The notes: generated by a model from the sequence alone, not told the origin. Shown: positions 53,238-62,891, counted from the first letter of the stretch. The stretch: 64,000 nucleotides of DNA from Parasphingopyxis marina (GCF_014237875.1 NZ_JACJVJ010000001.1:1166501-1230500); one strand, 5' to 3'. Made by a program: numbers and translations.

Positions 53238-54389
53238 TCAGGAACCGGGCCAATATCGGGCGGACGCGATTCTCGCCCCCTCGGCCAGAGACGCGAGTTT
53301 TCGCCAGACGACCATCGGATCGACGCCGCCGCTGCCGGCATGGATGGAGAAGCCGCAATCGGTGCCCGCCATCACATTGTCGCGGCCGACCCTGTCGGCA
53401 TAGCGGGCGATGCGCTGCGCCACGAGTTCGGGATGTTCGATATAGTTGGACTGGACCTCGATAACGCCGGGGATCAATACCTTGCCCTCGGGCAAGGTTA
53501 TATCGTCGAAAACCGTATATTCATGGGCGTGCCGCGGGTTCGCAGCTTCGAACTGGATTGCCTGTGGCCGCGCTCGCCACAGCATGTCGACAATGTCCTT
53601 CATCGGAACGTCGCAATGGTGTGGCCCCGGATAATTGCCCCAACACAGGTGCATACGGAGCTGCTCGGGCGGGATGTTAGCCGTCGCGCGATTGATCGCT
53701 TCGATATTGAGAGCCATCCGGTCGCGAAATTCTGACAGGCTGAGATCGAGAAACTGGGTATGCCGACCCATGGCAAGATCGGGACAATCCACCTGCAGGA
53801 TGATACCGGCTTCGGCGATCGCCTCATATTCGTGACGCAGCCCGTCCGCGATCGCGAAGACATAGTCTTCCTGGCTGGCATAATAATCGTTGCGGAAGAA
53901 GAGCGCCGTCACGCCGGGGGAGGCCGCACTCAAGAAGGGAATCCGGCCGGGACAATCGGCTATCGCTGCCAAGAGGTTATCCGCATCCGTCCGCACCGCT
54001 TCCATATCCTTCACCGCGATCGGCGCGTTGCAGGCCGGTGTCCTGCGGTGTTCGCGGCCGGGGTCGGCAAGAATGCGTTCCTTGGTCGCGGGGAATTCCT
54101 CGATGTCCTGGAAAACATAGCTGTTGCCGGTGCCGCCAAAGCCATCGAGGCGATCCTTGATATAGGTCGCATAGCTGGGCTTGGACTGTTCGCCGTCGTT
54201 GACGATATCCACGCCGCATTCGGCCTGTTTCTCGACAACCTGCTGCACGGCCTTGCGGACCCTGGCCTCGAAGGCCGGCTTGTCGAGCGGCAGTCCGTCC
54301 TCGCGCGCGAACATCAGCTGGACGAGATCGGCCGGACGCGGAAGGCTGCCGACATGGGTGGTGAGGAAACGGCTCGGGCCATTGCTCAT
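53238..54389 (-). CDS. Cobalamin-independent methionine-synthase-like (MetE C-terminal) protein
   Basis: Zinc enzyme of 383 residues built from the MetE C-terminal barrel only. THVGSLPRP opens the barrel. The zinc set is H247 and C249 (RMHLCWGNYPG), E281 (IQFEAANPR) and C345 (AGTDCGFS). GEQSK contains a substrate-contact Glu. Stand-alone proteins of this type include methionine synthases and epoxyalkane:coenzyme M transferases, which move alkyl groups onto thiols. In this catabolic island a thiol-alkylation role is as likely as methionine synthesis. It is the last gene of the citryl-lyase-like/VOC operon, 167 bases after the VOC gene. Confidence 0.85.
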   Translation of the reverse strand: MSNGPSRFLTTHVGSLPRPADLVQLMFAREDGLPLDKPAFEARVRKAVQQVVEKQAECGVDIVNDGEQSKPSYATYIKDRLDGFGGTGNSYVFQDIEEFPATKERILADPGREHRRTPACNAPIAVKDMEAVRTDADNLLAAIADCPGRIPFLSAASPGVTALFFRNDYYASQEDYVFAIADGLRHEYEAIAEAGIILQVDCPDLAMGRHTQFLDLSLSEFRDRMALNIEAINRATANIPPEQLRMHLCWGNYPGPHHCDVPMKDIVDMLWRARPQAIQFEAANPRHAHEYTVFDDITLPEGKVLIPGVIEVQSNYIEHPELVAQRIARYADRVGRDNVMAGTDCGFSIHAGSGGVDPMVVWRKLASLAEGARIASARYWPGS

Positions 54390-54556
54390 AGTAAAGTCCT
54401 TTCGGGACTAGGAATGCGATGGGAGGAAGCCTCCTCTAGTCCGCCCGTTCGGCGGCTCGCCCGGACATAGGGCGGCGCTGGAAGTGGCCGCCGGCCAAGC
54501 TTTCACCGTCCCCACCGGCCCGATAAGCGGGGGGCGGGATGCCGGGACACAGCCGG

Positions 54557-55102
54557 CTAGGCGGCATGATCGTCCCGGAAATCATTGTTGGTCCTGAGAT
54601 CCCCGGCAAGCCAGCGTTCGAGTTCAGCCCGTGCCTTTGCGCGCCGATCGGCATCGCCCTCGGACGCCCGCGGATCGTCGCAGGTGAACTCGACGATCAT
54701 GCCATTGGGGTCCTTGATATAGACGGATCGGCAATAGCCATGTTCGAGAACATAGCTGTCCGGTTCGGCATAGCCCGCTTGTTTGATTCGCTGTTCGATT
54801 TCGTTCTGGGTCGTCGCGTCCACGTTGAGCGCAATGTGATTGAACGGCGATTCCGGGATTGCCGGGCCGAACATCGCCTGATCATCCGGATCGGCGAACT
54901 GGAAAAAGGCGAGCGCGCTGCCGTCGGCAAGTTCGAAGAAACAATGGCAATAGGTGCGATCGGCACCGAACAGAAAATCCTTTTCGCACCAGGTCGCAAC
55001 CAGTGGCATTCCGATCACGTCTTCGTAAAATTGCCGTGTCGCTTCCAGGTCCTTGCTGACATAGGCCGTATGATGCAGCCTCGTGGGTCGGTTGCCTGTC
55101 AT
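54557..55102 (-). CDS. VOC-family (glyoxalase/extradiol-dioxygenase-like) protein
   Basis: Protein of 181 residues. I start at 55102, where GGAGCAGGAGCAG lies before the ATG; the frame is open to 55150, but that would overlap the upstream gene. Two beta-alpha-beta-beta-beta modules carry the metal-ligand positions: RLHHTAYVSKDLE, NHIALNV and MIVEFTCD. A Lys/Arg-rich tail follows. VOC enzymes include glyoxalases, extradiol dioxygenases and fosfomycin-resistance proteins. The sequence start resembles extradiol dioxygenases used in ring cleavage. Metal and substrate cannot be set from sequence. Confidence 0.85.
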   Translation of the reverse strand: MTGNRPTRLHHTAYVSKDLEATRQFYEDVIGMPLVATWCEKDFLFGADRTYCHCFFELADGSALAFFQFADPDDQAMFGPAIPESPFNHIALNVDATTQNEIEQRIKQAGYAEPDSYVLEHGYCRSVYIKDPNGMIVEFTCDDPRASEGDADRRAKARAELERWLAGDLRTNNDFRDDHAA

Positions 55103-55133
55103 GATCTTCTGCTCCTGCTCCGATAGTTCGATT

Positions 55134-55919
55134 TTATTCCGGCCCATCATATTCGATCGCCTGCGCGGCTTCGCCCGAAAGGATGAAACCGATAGGCCGT
55201 TCCTGCTCCTCTTTGAGATGCGCGATAAGGCTCGCCGTGCGAGCCAGCAACGAAATGCCCTTCAGCGCGCCCGGCGGGAAACCAATATCGAGCATGACAG
55301 CCGGGATGGCTCCGTTGACGTTGATCGGCAATGGTCGTCCCAAGGCTTCGGGCAGCGTCGCATGCACGGCGCGCAGCATTGCAATATGCCGGCCTTCCTT
55401 GCCCCTTTCCGCAGCCAGCTTCAGTAGCAGGTGGGCGCGCGGGTCCCCGTTCGAATGCTGGGGATGGCCGAAGCCGGGAATGGCCTTTTTCTCGCTCCGC
55501 ATCGCGGCGATCGCACGAGCCGCAACATCTGCAGGCGACGTTTCGCTTTCCGCAGCTTCTTCGCAAAGCCGGGCGAGGAAGCGGCCGCAATTTTCGGCGC
55601 TGCCGAGGACGACGGACCCGCAGCCGAGCAACCCTGCTGCGACGGCGCCCTGAAGAGCTTCGGGGGCGGCGGCATAAGTCATGCGTGCTGCGACCACGCT
55701 TGGCACCAGGCCATGTTCGGCGATCGCGGCGAGGACGGCGTTGGTCAGGAAGGACTGGTCCGCGTCGGGCTCGTCGCCGGTGATGAGGAGCCAGAAATAG
55801 CTCGTAAAATCCATCCGGCCGATAACGTCGCCACAGAGATCGCGCCCCCGCACCGTGATGGTTTCCGAGTCGGATGTGCAGATCGCGGAATAGCGCTGCT
55901 CCTGCTTTCCTATTCTCAT
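55134..55919 (-). CDS. Citryl-CoA lyase/citrate-synthase-like protein
   Basis: Protein of 261 residues from the ATG at 55917-55919, preceded by AGAGGAAGC; an ATG at 55931 would add four residues. The start KQEQRYSAICTSDSETITVRG and the active-site His region GFGHPQHSNGDPR place it among short citrate-synthase-fold enzymes annotated as citryl-CoA lyase. It is much shorter than citrate synthase (about 430). Such enzymes cleave or form C-C bonds in CoA esters. The gene is the first of the operon read leftward, starting from the AT-rich divergent promoter with TTCG-N5-CGAA dyads. Confidence 0.83.
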   Translation of the reverse strand: MRIGKQEQRYSAICTSDSETITVRGRDLCGDVIGRMDFTSYFWLLITGDEPDADQSFLTNAVLAAIAEHGLVPSVVAARMTYAAAPEALQGAVAAGLLGCGSVVLGSAENCGRFLARLCEEAAESETSPADVAARAIAAMRSEKKAIPGFGHPQHSNGDPRAHLLLKLAAERGKEGRHIAMLRAVHATLPEALGRPLPINVNGAIPAVMLDIGFPPGALKGISLLARTASLIAHLKEEQERPIGFILSGEAAQAIEYDGPE

Positions 55920-56033
55920 GCTTCCTCTCATGGCCCGCTCACGCGGCCGGCCGGTTCGATGCCTTTGGCTTATTGGCCAGCATAATCGGAATTGCACTCT
56001 TCCCGCAACAGAAATTCGTAATGTGAAAATATA

Positions 56034-56046
56034 TTCGTATAACGAA
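56034..56046. promoter_or_regulatory. IclR-type operator, copy 1
   Basis: TTCGTATAACGAA has perfect 5-bp arms (TTCGT/ACGAA), extended by one A-T pair on each side (56033-56047). It lies 115 bases before the citryl-CoA-lyase-like start. Confidence 0.6.
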
Positions 56047-56195
56047 TTTATATATGCAATGAGCGGGTCCGAGGTTTGCCCACGCCCACCCGGAGTGGGC
56101 AGCTCGGCGGCAAGGGGCTGGCCGGGCCCCTGTCGGCCGATCGCCGTTGCTGGAGGGAAAGCGGCATTGCGCGACGGCAAAAGTCATGCTAGGAG

Positions 56196-56227
56196 TTCGT
56201 TATACGAATTAAAATTCGATAATCGAA
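56196..56227. promoter_or_regulatory. IclR-type operators, copies 2 and 3 in tandem
   Basis: TTCGTTATACGAA (56196-56208) and TTCGATAATCGAA (56215-56227) are two perfect dyads with 19 bases between their starts, about two helical turns. That would let two regulator dimers bind on one face of the DNA. Both follow TTCG-N5-CGAA. Confidence 0.65.
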
Positions 56228-56244
56228 AATAATCGATATGGCGT

Positions 56245-56259
56245 TTCGTATAATTCGAA
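56245..56259. promoter_or_regulatory. Variant operator dyad TTCG-N7-CGAA
   Basis: TTCGTATAATTCGAA has the same TTCG and CGAA ends but a spacer of seven instead of five. It may be a weak site or an overlap of promoter and operator. Confidence 0.4.
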
Positions 56260-56367
56260 GAATAAATATTTCTGTTTGCAGATAGAATCGTAGAATTTTC
56301 AAGTAAAATTACATTCAGATCAAATAAAAAACTATTATTGAATAATATATACATTGGGGAGGTTATA

Positions 56368-59250
56368 GTGAGGTCAGTGGGTCTAAAGGTTCGGATGCTG
56401 TCTACGGCTGCTTGTGTCGCGGGACTGGCGATGCCTGTTGCGGCGCAGACGTCGGCAAACACGGAAGAAACCGAAAATATCTCCTCGGTCAGTGCAGAAG
56501 AGACGCCAAGCGAAGCGATCGTCGTTACCGGGACGCGCATTGTTCGCGATGGATATGAATCGCCGACACCGGTAACCATCGCCACGAGCGAGGATCTTAC
56601 GCGGGCCGCGCCGTCTGGGCTGCCCGACGGGCTGAACCGGTTGCCGCAATTCGTCGGCTCCTCCGGTCCCAATGCCAGCAGCAATACTTTCGCGACTCCC
56701 GATCACGGGAATGTTCTCAACCTGCGGGGGCTCGGGCCTATTCGGACCCTCAACCTGATCAACGGGGTTCGGCTTTCGCCGACCACCTATGTTGGTACCG
56801 TCAATGCCGACCTTATCCCGCAAGCCCTGGTGGAGCGGGTGGAAGTCGTGACGGCGGGCGCTTCCGCATCCTATGGTTCCGATGCGGTCGCCGGTGTGGT
56901 GAACTTTGTCCTGGATACGGATTTCAACGGGTTTCGGGGCTTCGCCCAGGCGGGCATTTCGACGCGCGGCGACAATGAAACCTTGCGCGGCGGAGCGGCA
57001 GGGGGCTTCGATCTCGGCGATCGTCTCCACGTCCTGCTGAGCTACGAACATATTGAAAGCGACGGCTATACGCAGGGGCAACGCCCGGCGCTCGACCTGC
57101 GCGGGCTCGCGGTTGGCTCGGTGATAGGAGGCGGGCAGTCCGGTACTGCGGCCAATCCGCTGATTTTCCAGACCAATGCGGGTTTCAGCTTTTCCTCGTT
57201 CAACGGCCATGCGGCAAACGGCCCCTTTGCGGGGACGCTTTTCCTGCCCGGCGGACAATATCGGCCGCTCGATCCCGGCGCCCCGACCGGCTCGGCCGGC
57301 TATTTCGTCGGCGGCGACTATTATTACGGGCCGTCCTCGCAGAGCGCGAGCGCAGCGCTTCGTACCGACACGATTTTCGGCCGTGTCGACTATGACGTGG
57401 CCGATACCGTGGCCGCCTATGTGCAATTCATGGGCTCGGAATCGGTGATACGATATGGCTCGCTGCCGAACCTCCTTACGTTCACGCCGGTTATCTTTAG
57501 CGGAAACGCGTTCCTGCCGGCTGATCTCCAGGCGCAGCTTACGGCGGGGAATGTCGAATCATTCGGTCTCCGCAAGGCTTTTCTGGAATTCGGGCCGATC
57601 CCGGCGCGCGAGAGGATCCGCAACTATCAGGTGTTCGCCGGGCTCGAAGGCGAAATCGGCAACCTGAACTGGAATGTCGATTATACGCACGGCAATTCGG
57701 TGTTCAATTTCTCGCAGCCCAACCAGTATCAATATACCCGTTTCGCGGCGGCGATCGATGCCGTCCGCGATCCTGCTACCGGTAATATCGTGTGCCGACC
57801 CACGCTCGACCCCGATCCGGACGTCCGGGCGCGCTATGCCGGCTGTGTACCGTTTAATCCCTTTGGGTTCGGCGCCGCTTCTCCCGAAGCGCGAGACTAT
57901 GTGATGGGCGTTTCGACCTATCGCGCGGAAACCAGCACCGACGACATTACCGTCGGACTATCGGGGGATCTTATCGATCTTCCCGCCGGCCCGATATCCT
58001 TTGCCGTGGGTGTCGAATATCGTGAGCAGAGCCTTGACCTGACGTCGAATTCCAACCCGGCCATTGCGGAGGACATTACCGGCCTGCGCGGTCTGCCGCC
58101 GACGACACCTCGCTATTATCTGACCAATACCGGCGTAGCCAGCGGCTCGAACAGCGTTCGCGAAGTCTATGGCGAACTTGCCGTGCCCATCCTGGCCGAT
58201 CAGCCATTCGCCCGGCAGCTGGATCTGAATGGCGCCATCCGCTACACCGACTACAGCACCAGCGGCGGAGTCACGACCTGGAAGCTCGGCGGAACCTGGG
58301 CGCCGATCGACGATATCCGGTTCCGCGTCGTGCGGTCCCGGGATATCCGGGCGCCTACGCTGTTCGATCTTTTTGCCGGCGCGCAGGTCACCCAGGCGGC
58401 CGCGCTCGATCCCCATACCAACGTTACGTTCGGCGCCAGCCAGCGCGCCAGCGGCAATCCCGATCTGGAGCCGGAAATATCGGACAGCTGGAGCGTCGGC
58501 GTTGTGCTGCAGCCGAGTTTCCTCCCCGGTTTCGCGATGTCGATCGATGCCTATGAGATCGATCTTCGGGGCGCGATTTCAACGCTGAGCGCGATCCAGG
58601 TGCTGCTCGATTGCGAGAGCAGCGGCGGGACGGCGCCGTCCTGCGACACGATTTCGAGACCCTTGCCGTTTTCCGATACCTCGCCTGCCAATGTGCCGAC
58701 CGAGATACGGGTCACGCCGATCAACATTTCGACGATCGAAACGCGCGGCATCGACATCGATGCCTCTTACCGGACCGGCTTTGCGGATGGCCAACTCGCG
58801 GTTCGGCTGTATGCGACCTATGTCGACCGCTTCCGGCGGCAGTTGAGCGGCAGCCAACCGGTTATCGAATATGCTGGCTACAGCACGTTGGGCGCGCGCG
58901 GGGATACCACCGTGCCTCGCTGGAAGGGCGCACTCAGCGTGAGCTATGACAGCGATGACTTCTCGATTTTCGTCCAGGAGAATATGATCGGGGAGATCAA
59001 GCTCGGGCCGACGCTGACCTATGCCGAACCGAATATGCCGGCATGGTTCACCACGGATCTGACGGTCACCGCCCGGCCTGGCTTCTTCAATGGAGATGCG
59101 GAACTGTTCTTTACCGTCAACAATCTGTTCGATGATACCCCGCCGATCTTCTTCGGGAACCTGGTGCCGGGTCTCGGGCTCGGTACGCTCAACAATCTTT
59201 ACGACACGACAGGTCGGCAGTTCACCGCCGGCTTCCGCGTCAACTTCTAA
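56368..59250 (+). CDS. TonB-dependent receptor of the IclR-controlled locus
   Basis: Receptor of 960 residues. I choose the GTG at 56368, seven bases after GGGGAGG; the open frame reaches a TTG at 56338. The signal peptide covers about 1-27 (ending PVAAQ). The TonB box is EAIVVTGTRI. The plug shows VLNLRGLGPIRTLNLINGVR and VERVEVVTAGASASYGSDAV, the pattern of the large sphingomonad/Caulobacter receptor class used for oligomers, peptides and other bulky substrates. The barrel ends in RQFTAGFRVNF. The operator dyads in its promoter region suggest induction by the substrate of the neighbouring catabolic genes. A strong hairpin follows. Confidence 0.93.
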   Translation: MRSVGLKVRMLSTAACVAGLAMPVAAQTSANTEETENISSVSAEETPSEAIVVTGTRIVRDGYESPTPVTIATSEDLTRAAPSGLPDGLNRLPQFVGSSGPNASSNTFATPDHGNVLNLRGLGPIRTLNLINGVRLSPTTYVGTVNADLIPQALVERVEVVTAGASASYGSDAVAGVVNFVLDTDFNGFRGFAQAGISTRGDNETLRGGAAGGFDLGDRLHVLLSYEHIESDGYTQGQRPALDLRGLAVGSVIGGGQSGTAANPLIFQTNAGFSFSSFNGHAANGPFAGTLFLPGGQYRPLDPGAPTGSAGYFVGGDYYYGPSSQSASAALRTDTIFGRVDYDVADTVAAYVQFMGSESVIRYGSLPNLLTFTPVIFSGNAFLPADLQAQLTAGNVESFGLRKAFLEFGPIPARERIRNYQVFAGLEGEIGNLNWNVDYTHGNSVFNFSQPNQYQYTRFAAAIDAVRDPATGNIVCRPTLDPDPDVRARYAGCVPFNPFGFGAASPEARDYVMGVSTYRAETSTDDITVGLSGDLIDLPAGPISFAVGVEYREQSLDLTSNSNPAIAEDITGLRGLPPTTPRYYLTNTGVASGSNSVREVYGELAVPILADQPFARQLDLNGAIRYTDYSTSGGVTTWKLGGTWAPIDDIRFRVVRSRDIRAPTLFDLFAGAQVTQAAALDPHTNVTFGASQRASGNPDLEPEISDSWSVGVVLQPSFLPGFAMSIDAYEIDLRGAISTLSAIQVLLDCESSGGTAPSCDTISRPLPFSDTSPANVPTEIRVTPINISTIETRGIDIDASYRTGFADGQLAVRLYATYVDRFRRQLSGSQPVIEYAGYSTLGARGDTTVPRWKGALSVSYDSDDFSIFVQENMIGEIKLGPTLTYAEPNMPAWFTTDLTVTARPGFFNGDAELFFTVNNLFDDTPPIFFGNLVPGLGLGTLNNLYDTTGRQFTAGFRVNF

Positions 59251-59259
59251 CCCGTCCTG

Positions 59260-59306
59260 CCGGCGCGCTCGCATAGCACAGCATCCTGCTGTCGCGAGCG
59301 CGCCGG
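59260..59306. terminator. Long perfect hairpin between convergent genes
   Basis: CCGGCGCGCTCGC (59260-59272) and GCGAGCGCGCCGG (59294-59306) form a perfect 13-bp stem with a 21-base loop. ATATTTTA follows on the plus side. The site lies nine bases after the TonB-receptor stop and about 64 bases from the end of the convergent iclR gene, so it could serve both directions. Confidence 0.65.
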
Positions 59307-59370
59307 ATATTTTAGGCATGATGCCTGCCGCGTTTGAAGCCCGGCGCGATTCAAGCTGGGGGGAGGGCGT

Positions 59371-60186
59371 TCAAACCTGTTTGAGTGAATGCAGCAGGAA
59401 GGGCCAGCGATCGAGAGCGTCGCCGATCTTCCGCGCGGCGGCGCGGAGCTCGGGCAAACGGGTCTCGATCAATTCCTCGCGCGAAACGCGCGTGGTGGAC
59501 GTAGAGCAATTGATCGCCGCGGCGACCTGATCGCCCGAAGCCATGACCGGAACCGAAACCGACACGATGCCGTAGTCGAGTTCGTCCTGCGCGGAGGCAT
59601 AGCCGTCCTTGCGCGCCGTCTTCAGCATCTTGCGGAGCGTCGCGGCGCTGGTGATCGTGTGCTCGGTCAGCCGTTCGAGCTTGGCGCGGGACAGATAATC
59701 CTCGATGGCCTCGTCGTCCCTGTAAGCAAGCAGGATGCGGCCCAGCGAGGTTGCATAGATCGGGAAGCGGGTGCCCACGCCAGCACGCAGCCGGATGGTG
59801 CGGTTGGTCGAGACGTGGAGCAGATAGAGAACATCGTCGCCCGAAAGCACGGCGAGCGAAGCGCTGTCCCCCGTTGAATCCCTGACGGTCTGCAGGGCAG
59901 GTGCGGCGACTTCTTCGAGATTCATCGAGGCCAGATAGGCCGAGCCGAAAACGAGCACTTCCGGCCGGAGCAGGAAGCGCCGCCCATGTTGCGCAACATA
60001 GCCGAGCTTTACGAGGGTGTTCAGGCAGCGCCGCACGACAGCCGGATTGAGCCCGGTAACGGCCGCGACTTCGCTGAGCTGCATCTCCGGCCGCGTCTGG
60101 TCGAACGCACGGAGCACGGAAAGGCCGCGTTCGAGCGTCGACAGGAATTCGGGGTCTCCGTCCCTTCGGCTTTGCGCTTTCATCAA
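59371..60186 (-). CDS. IclR-family transcriptional regulator (PcaR/PobR-like)
   Basis: Protein of 271 residues. The N-terminal winged helix (about 15-75) contains LSEVAAVTGLNPAVVRRCLNTL, and the GAF-like effector domain (about 85-262) contains RTIRLRAGVGTRFPIYATSLGR and the C-terminal GDQVAAAINCSTS. This is the PcaR/PcaU/PobR branch, whose members sense aromatic acids and are often activators. It is at the end of a minus-strand run (EthD-like, P450, CoA-transferase, iclR). Four TTCG-N5-CGAA dyads in front of the neighbouring units are its probable sites. Confidence 0.92.
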   Translation of the reverse strand: MMKAQSRRDGDPEFLSTLERGLSVLRAFDQTRPEMQLSEVAAVTGLNPAVVRRCLNTLVKLGYVAQHGRRFLLRPEVLVFGSAYLASMNLEEVAAPALQTVRDSTGDSASLAVLSGDDVLYLLHVSTNRTIRLRAGVGTRFPIYATSLGRILLAYRDDEAIEDYLSRAKLERLTEHTITSAATLRKMLKTARKDGYASAQDELDYGIVSVSVPVMASGDQVAAAINCSTSTTRVSREELIETRLPELRAAARKIGDALDRWPFLLHSLKQV

Positions 60187-60254
60187 TTGGCACCCTTCAC
60201 AGCGATGCCGCCGCTATACCGTTATCCAAACCCCGTGCACCAGTGGTTCCGAAG

Positions 60255-61403
60255 TTATTTTGCCGTTGCCTCAGGCGTTTTTACGCCGAGAATTTCCTCA
60301 TTATGCTCGCCCAGCACCGGCGGCGCTTTCACCTCCAGGCTGCGCTCGCCATCGAAACTGACCGGTGACCGGACCGTCCGGAACCGCCCCATTTGCGGGT
60401 GCTCGGCTTCGATCTGCAATTGCAGATGCCGGGCTTGCGGGGTCTCAAGAGCTTCGTTGGAGGCGTAGAGCGGGGCATGGGGGACATCCCGTTCTCTAAG
60501 CCTCCCGCACCATTCGGAGAGGCTGCGGGATTTAAACAGCGGGGCAAGCGTTGCGAGAACGCCGTCATAGTTGGCGATGCGAGCGTTGCGGTCCTTGAAT
60601 TCCGGCCGTTCGAGCATTTCGGGCATCCCGAGCGCATCGGCCAGCTGTTCCCAGAATTTCGGCGGCGACGACATATGGAGGGCGAGCCAGCGCCCGTCCG
60701 AACATTCGAACACATAGGATTGCGAGACATGCGGCCGGCTATAGGGCCCCATAACGTCCCCTTGCGCGAAATAATGGGTGAAGTCGTCGAGATTGAAATG
60801 GGTCATCGCCTCGAGCATCGAAACCTCCACCACGCGGCCTATTCCCGTGGAGTGGCGTTCGTGGAGCGCGCCCAGGATGCCATAGGCCCCATAGAAGCCG
60901 GTGATGGCGTCCGCGATTGCCGGGCCGACCACCCGGGGGTGTTCGGGATTCACCAGCAGGCGCAAAAAACCGCTTGCGGCTTGGGCGACGCTGTCGAAGG
61001 CCGGATTGTCGCGGTCCGGTCCCGAAGCGCCGAAGCCCGATATCGAACAGTAGATCAGCGCAGGGTTGAGCGCCTGGAGCCGCTCGGCGTCGACGCCGAG
61101 CCGCTCGGCCACGCCCGGACGAAAATTCTGGATGAAAATATCGGCATCGGCGATCAGCGCGTCGAGTTCGGCCAGGCCTTCCTTGGTCTTGCTATCGATC
61201 GTCACGCTGCGCTTGTTGCGATTGTAGGTCTGGAAATGCGCGCTGTAGAGACTGCCGTTGAAGGCCCGGAAAGGGTCTCCGTTCGGGTGCTCGACCTTGA
61301 TCACGTCCGCACCGAGATCGCCCAGCAACATTCCGGTCGCCGGGCCCGTAATGAAGGTTCCCATCTCGATGACACGAACGTCACTGAGCACTTTTGCCAT
61401 CAA
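60255..61403 (-). CDS. CaiB/BaiF-family (class III) CoA-transferase
   Basis: Moves CoA between carboxylic acids through acyl-aspartyl intermediates. The 382 residues are near the family length. VRVIEMGTFITGPATGMLLGDLG starts the fold, and the catalytic aspartate is D137 in NPAFDSVAQAASGF. GFGASGPDRDNPAFD is the region with the conserved Gly residues. ATG codons at 61401-61403 and 61398-61400 are equally good starts. It activates an acid as its CoA ester before further breakdown, in line with the citryl-CoA-lyase-like enzyme across the receptor gene. The actual acid is unknown. Confidence 0.92.
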   Translation of the reverse strand: MMAKVLSDVRVIEMGTFITGPATGMLLGDLGADVIKVEHPNGDPFRAFNGSLYSAHFQTYNRNKRSVTIDSKTKEGLAELDALIADADIFIQNFRPGVAERLGVDAERLQALNPALIYCSISGFGASGPDRDNPAFDSVAQAASGFLRLLVNPEHPRVVGPAIADAITGFYGAYGILGALHERHSTGIGRVVEVSMLEAMTHFNLDDFTHYFAQGDVMGPYSRPHVSQSYVFECSDGRWLALHMSSPPKFWEQLADALGMPEMLERPEFKDRNARIANYDGVLATLAPLFKSRSLSEWCGRLRERDVPHAPLYASNEALETPQARHLQLQIEAEHPQMGRFRTVRSPVSFDGERSLEVKAPPVLGEHNEEILGVKTPEATAK

Positions 61404-61616
61404 CTATCTCCACAAACAGGTGGCGTGCCGACTGCCGTAAAATGTCCGTAAGCAGCACATCCTGTCAAAAAACCGACGCCGGCGCATCAAGCGCCGATAT
61501 TCCGAATGCAATTTCCAGGAAGCAGGGGGGCCAGCGCCAGTTCCGCCGGACCGGTCCATCTCCCGGAAGAAGCGGACCGGGACAGGCCGGGGCGGCCGCC
61601 CTCGCGATTCCCAGAT

Positions 61617-62891
61617 TTAGCGGAACCGGACATGAAGTTCCTTCAGGCCCAGCAGGAAATTGTTTGGAAGCCATTCGACATGGCTGTCCGCGAGGTCCGC
61701 GTCGGGAAAGCGGCGCGAAAAGGTTTCCAGGAAGATCTGCAACTCCATCCGCGACAGCGAGGCCCCGAGACAAAAATGAACACCCGAGGAAAAGGCGAGA
61801 TGCTGGCGCGCATTTTCGCGGCGGATGTCGAAACGGTCCGGATCGTCGAAAACGGCAGCATCGCGATTGGCCGAGGCCAGCAGGCATGTCAGCCTTGTGC
61901 CGGCCGGAATCTCGCGTTCGCCGATCACCGTGTCGGTCCGTGAAATCCGATTGACCATCTGGCCGGGGGAGCGCAGCCGCAATACTTCCTCTACCGCATT
62001 GGGAATGAGTTCGGGTTCCTCGCAAATCGCTCGCCATTGATCCCGGTCGCCGAAAAGTTCGAGCAGCGCGTTGCCGATCGTATCCTGGGTGGTCTGGTGG
62101 CCGGCGATAACCATCTGCGCCACGATCCCCATAATGTCCTTGTCGGTGATGATGCCGCTCTCGTCATTCTCGGCATCGAGCAGCCGTGCCAGCAGATCGG
62201 TGGTTTGCTGCCCGCGCCGCGTGTCGAACGTGTGCTGGAGGCGCGATTCCAGTTCGGCCATGCCGGCATGGACCGTGTCGATGACCTCGGGGACGCGCTC
62301 GGGCGGATTGCCGATAAGCTGCGTCATGCTCTGCCAGGATTTATGGATGCTCTCTCGCACTTCGATAGGGATATCGAGCATTTCGGAGATGATAGTCAGC
62401 GGCAGCTGATAGGCGAATTCGGAGATGATCTCGATACTGTCCCGGGGCTCAAGTTCATCGAGGCGCTCGTCGACTTCCCGCTGGATACGTTCGCGCATAT
62501 TTTCGATCGCGCGCATCGAGAACACGCGGGTCGCCAGGCTCCGCAACGCCACATGTTTCTCCGCGTTGCTCGAGGTGAGCCAGCGGAGCTGGTGATCGAG
62601 CACTTCGCGATATTTGCGCTGCTTTTCCGGGTCGAGGCTCGCCATCACGGCCATCACGCGTTCGCCTTCGGGATCGAAGCCGCTGAGATAGGTCTTGTGA
62701 TCGCGGAGAATGTTCACGCAATCCTTGTGGCGCGAAAGGAAGGTCTGATCCCCATAATCGAATATCGGCGCTTCCTCTCGAAGCCGTGCGTAAACGTCCC
62801 ACCGGTCGAGCCGGCTATCGGAATTGAGGGCAAGCCATTCGCTGACGCTGTCTTCCAGCGGGGCGGGTTCGATATCGCTGACGATCGTCAT
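61617..62891 (-). CDS. Cytochrome P450
   Basis: Soluble bacterial class I P450 of 424 residues. The heme-binding loop FSSGVHFCLGASLSR has the cysteine ligand C374. EEVLRLRSP holds the ExxR motif. The I-helix reads VIAGHQTTQDT: the usual acid before TT (AGHETT or AGxDTT) is Gln, which is uncommon. It needs a ferredoxin and reductase, neither of which is in this window. It shares a four-base overlap with the upstream EthD-like gene, so they are one operon. The gene probably starts the oxidation of the imported substrate. Confidence 0.93.
   Translation of the reverse strand: MTIVSDIEPAPLEDSVSEWLALNSDSRLDRWDVYARLREEAPIFDYGDQTFLSRHKDCVNILRDHKTYLSGFDPEGERVMAVMASLDPEKQRKYREVLDHQLRWLTSSNAEKHVALRSLATRVFSMRAIENMRERIQREVDERLDELEPRDSIEIISEFAYQLPLTIISEMLDIPIEVRESIHKSWQSMTQLIGNPPERVPEVIDTVHAGMAELESRLQHTFDTRRGQQTTDLLARLLDAENDESGIITDKDIMGIVAQMVIAGHQTTQDTIGNALLELFGDRDQWRAICEEPELIPNAVEEVLRLRSPGQMVNRISRTDTVIGEREIPAGTRLTCLLASANRDAAVFDDPDRFDIRRENARQHLAFSSGVHFCLGASLSRMELQIFLETFSRRFPDADLADSHVEWLPNNFLLGLKELHVRFR

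Larger units (their letters stand above)
55920..56367. other. AT-rich divergent promoter region with four or five TTCG/CGAA dyads
   Basis: This 448-base gap lies between the citryl-CoA-lyase-like gene (minus) and a TonB-receptor gene (plus). It is visibly AT-richer than the genes around it, apart from a GC-rich stretch at about 56070-56160. I see no open frame with a ribosome-binding site. It holds the operator-like dyads at 56034, 56196, 56215 and 56245 and probably both promoters. GGGGAGG at 56356-56362 is the ribosome-binding site of the receptor. Confidence 0.7.
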
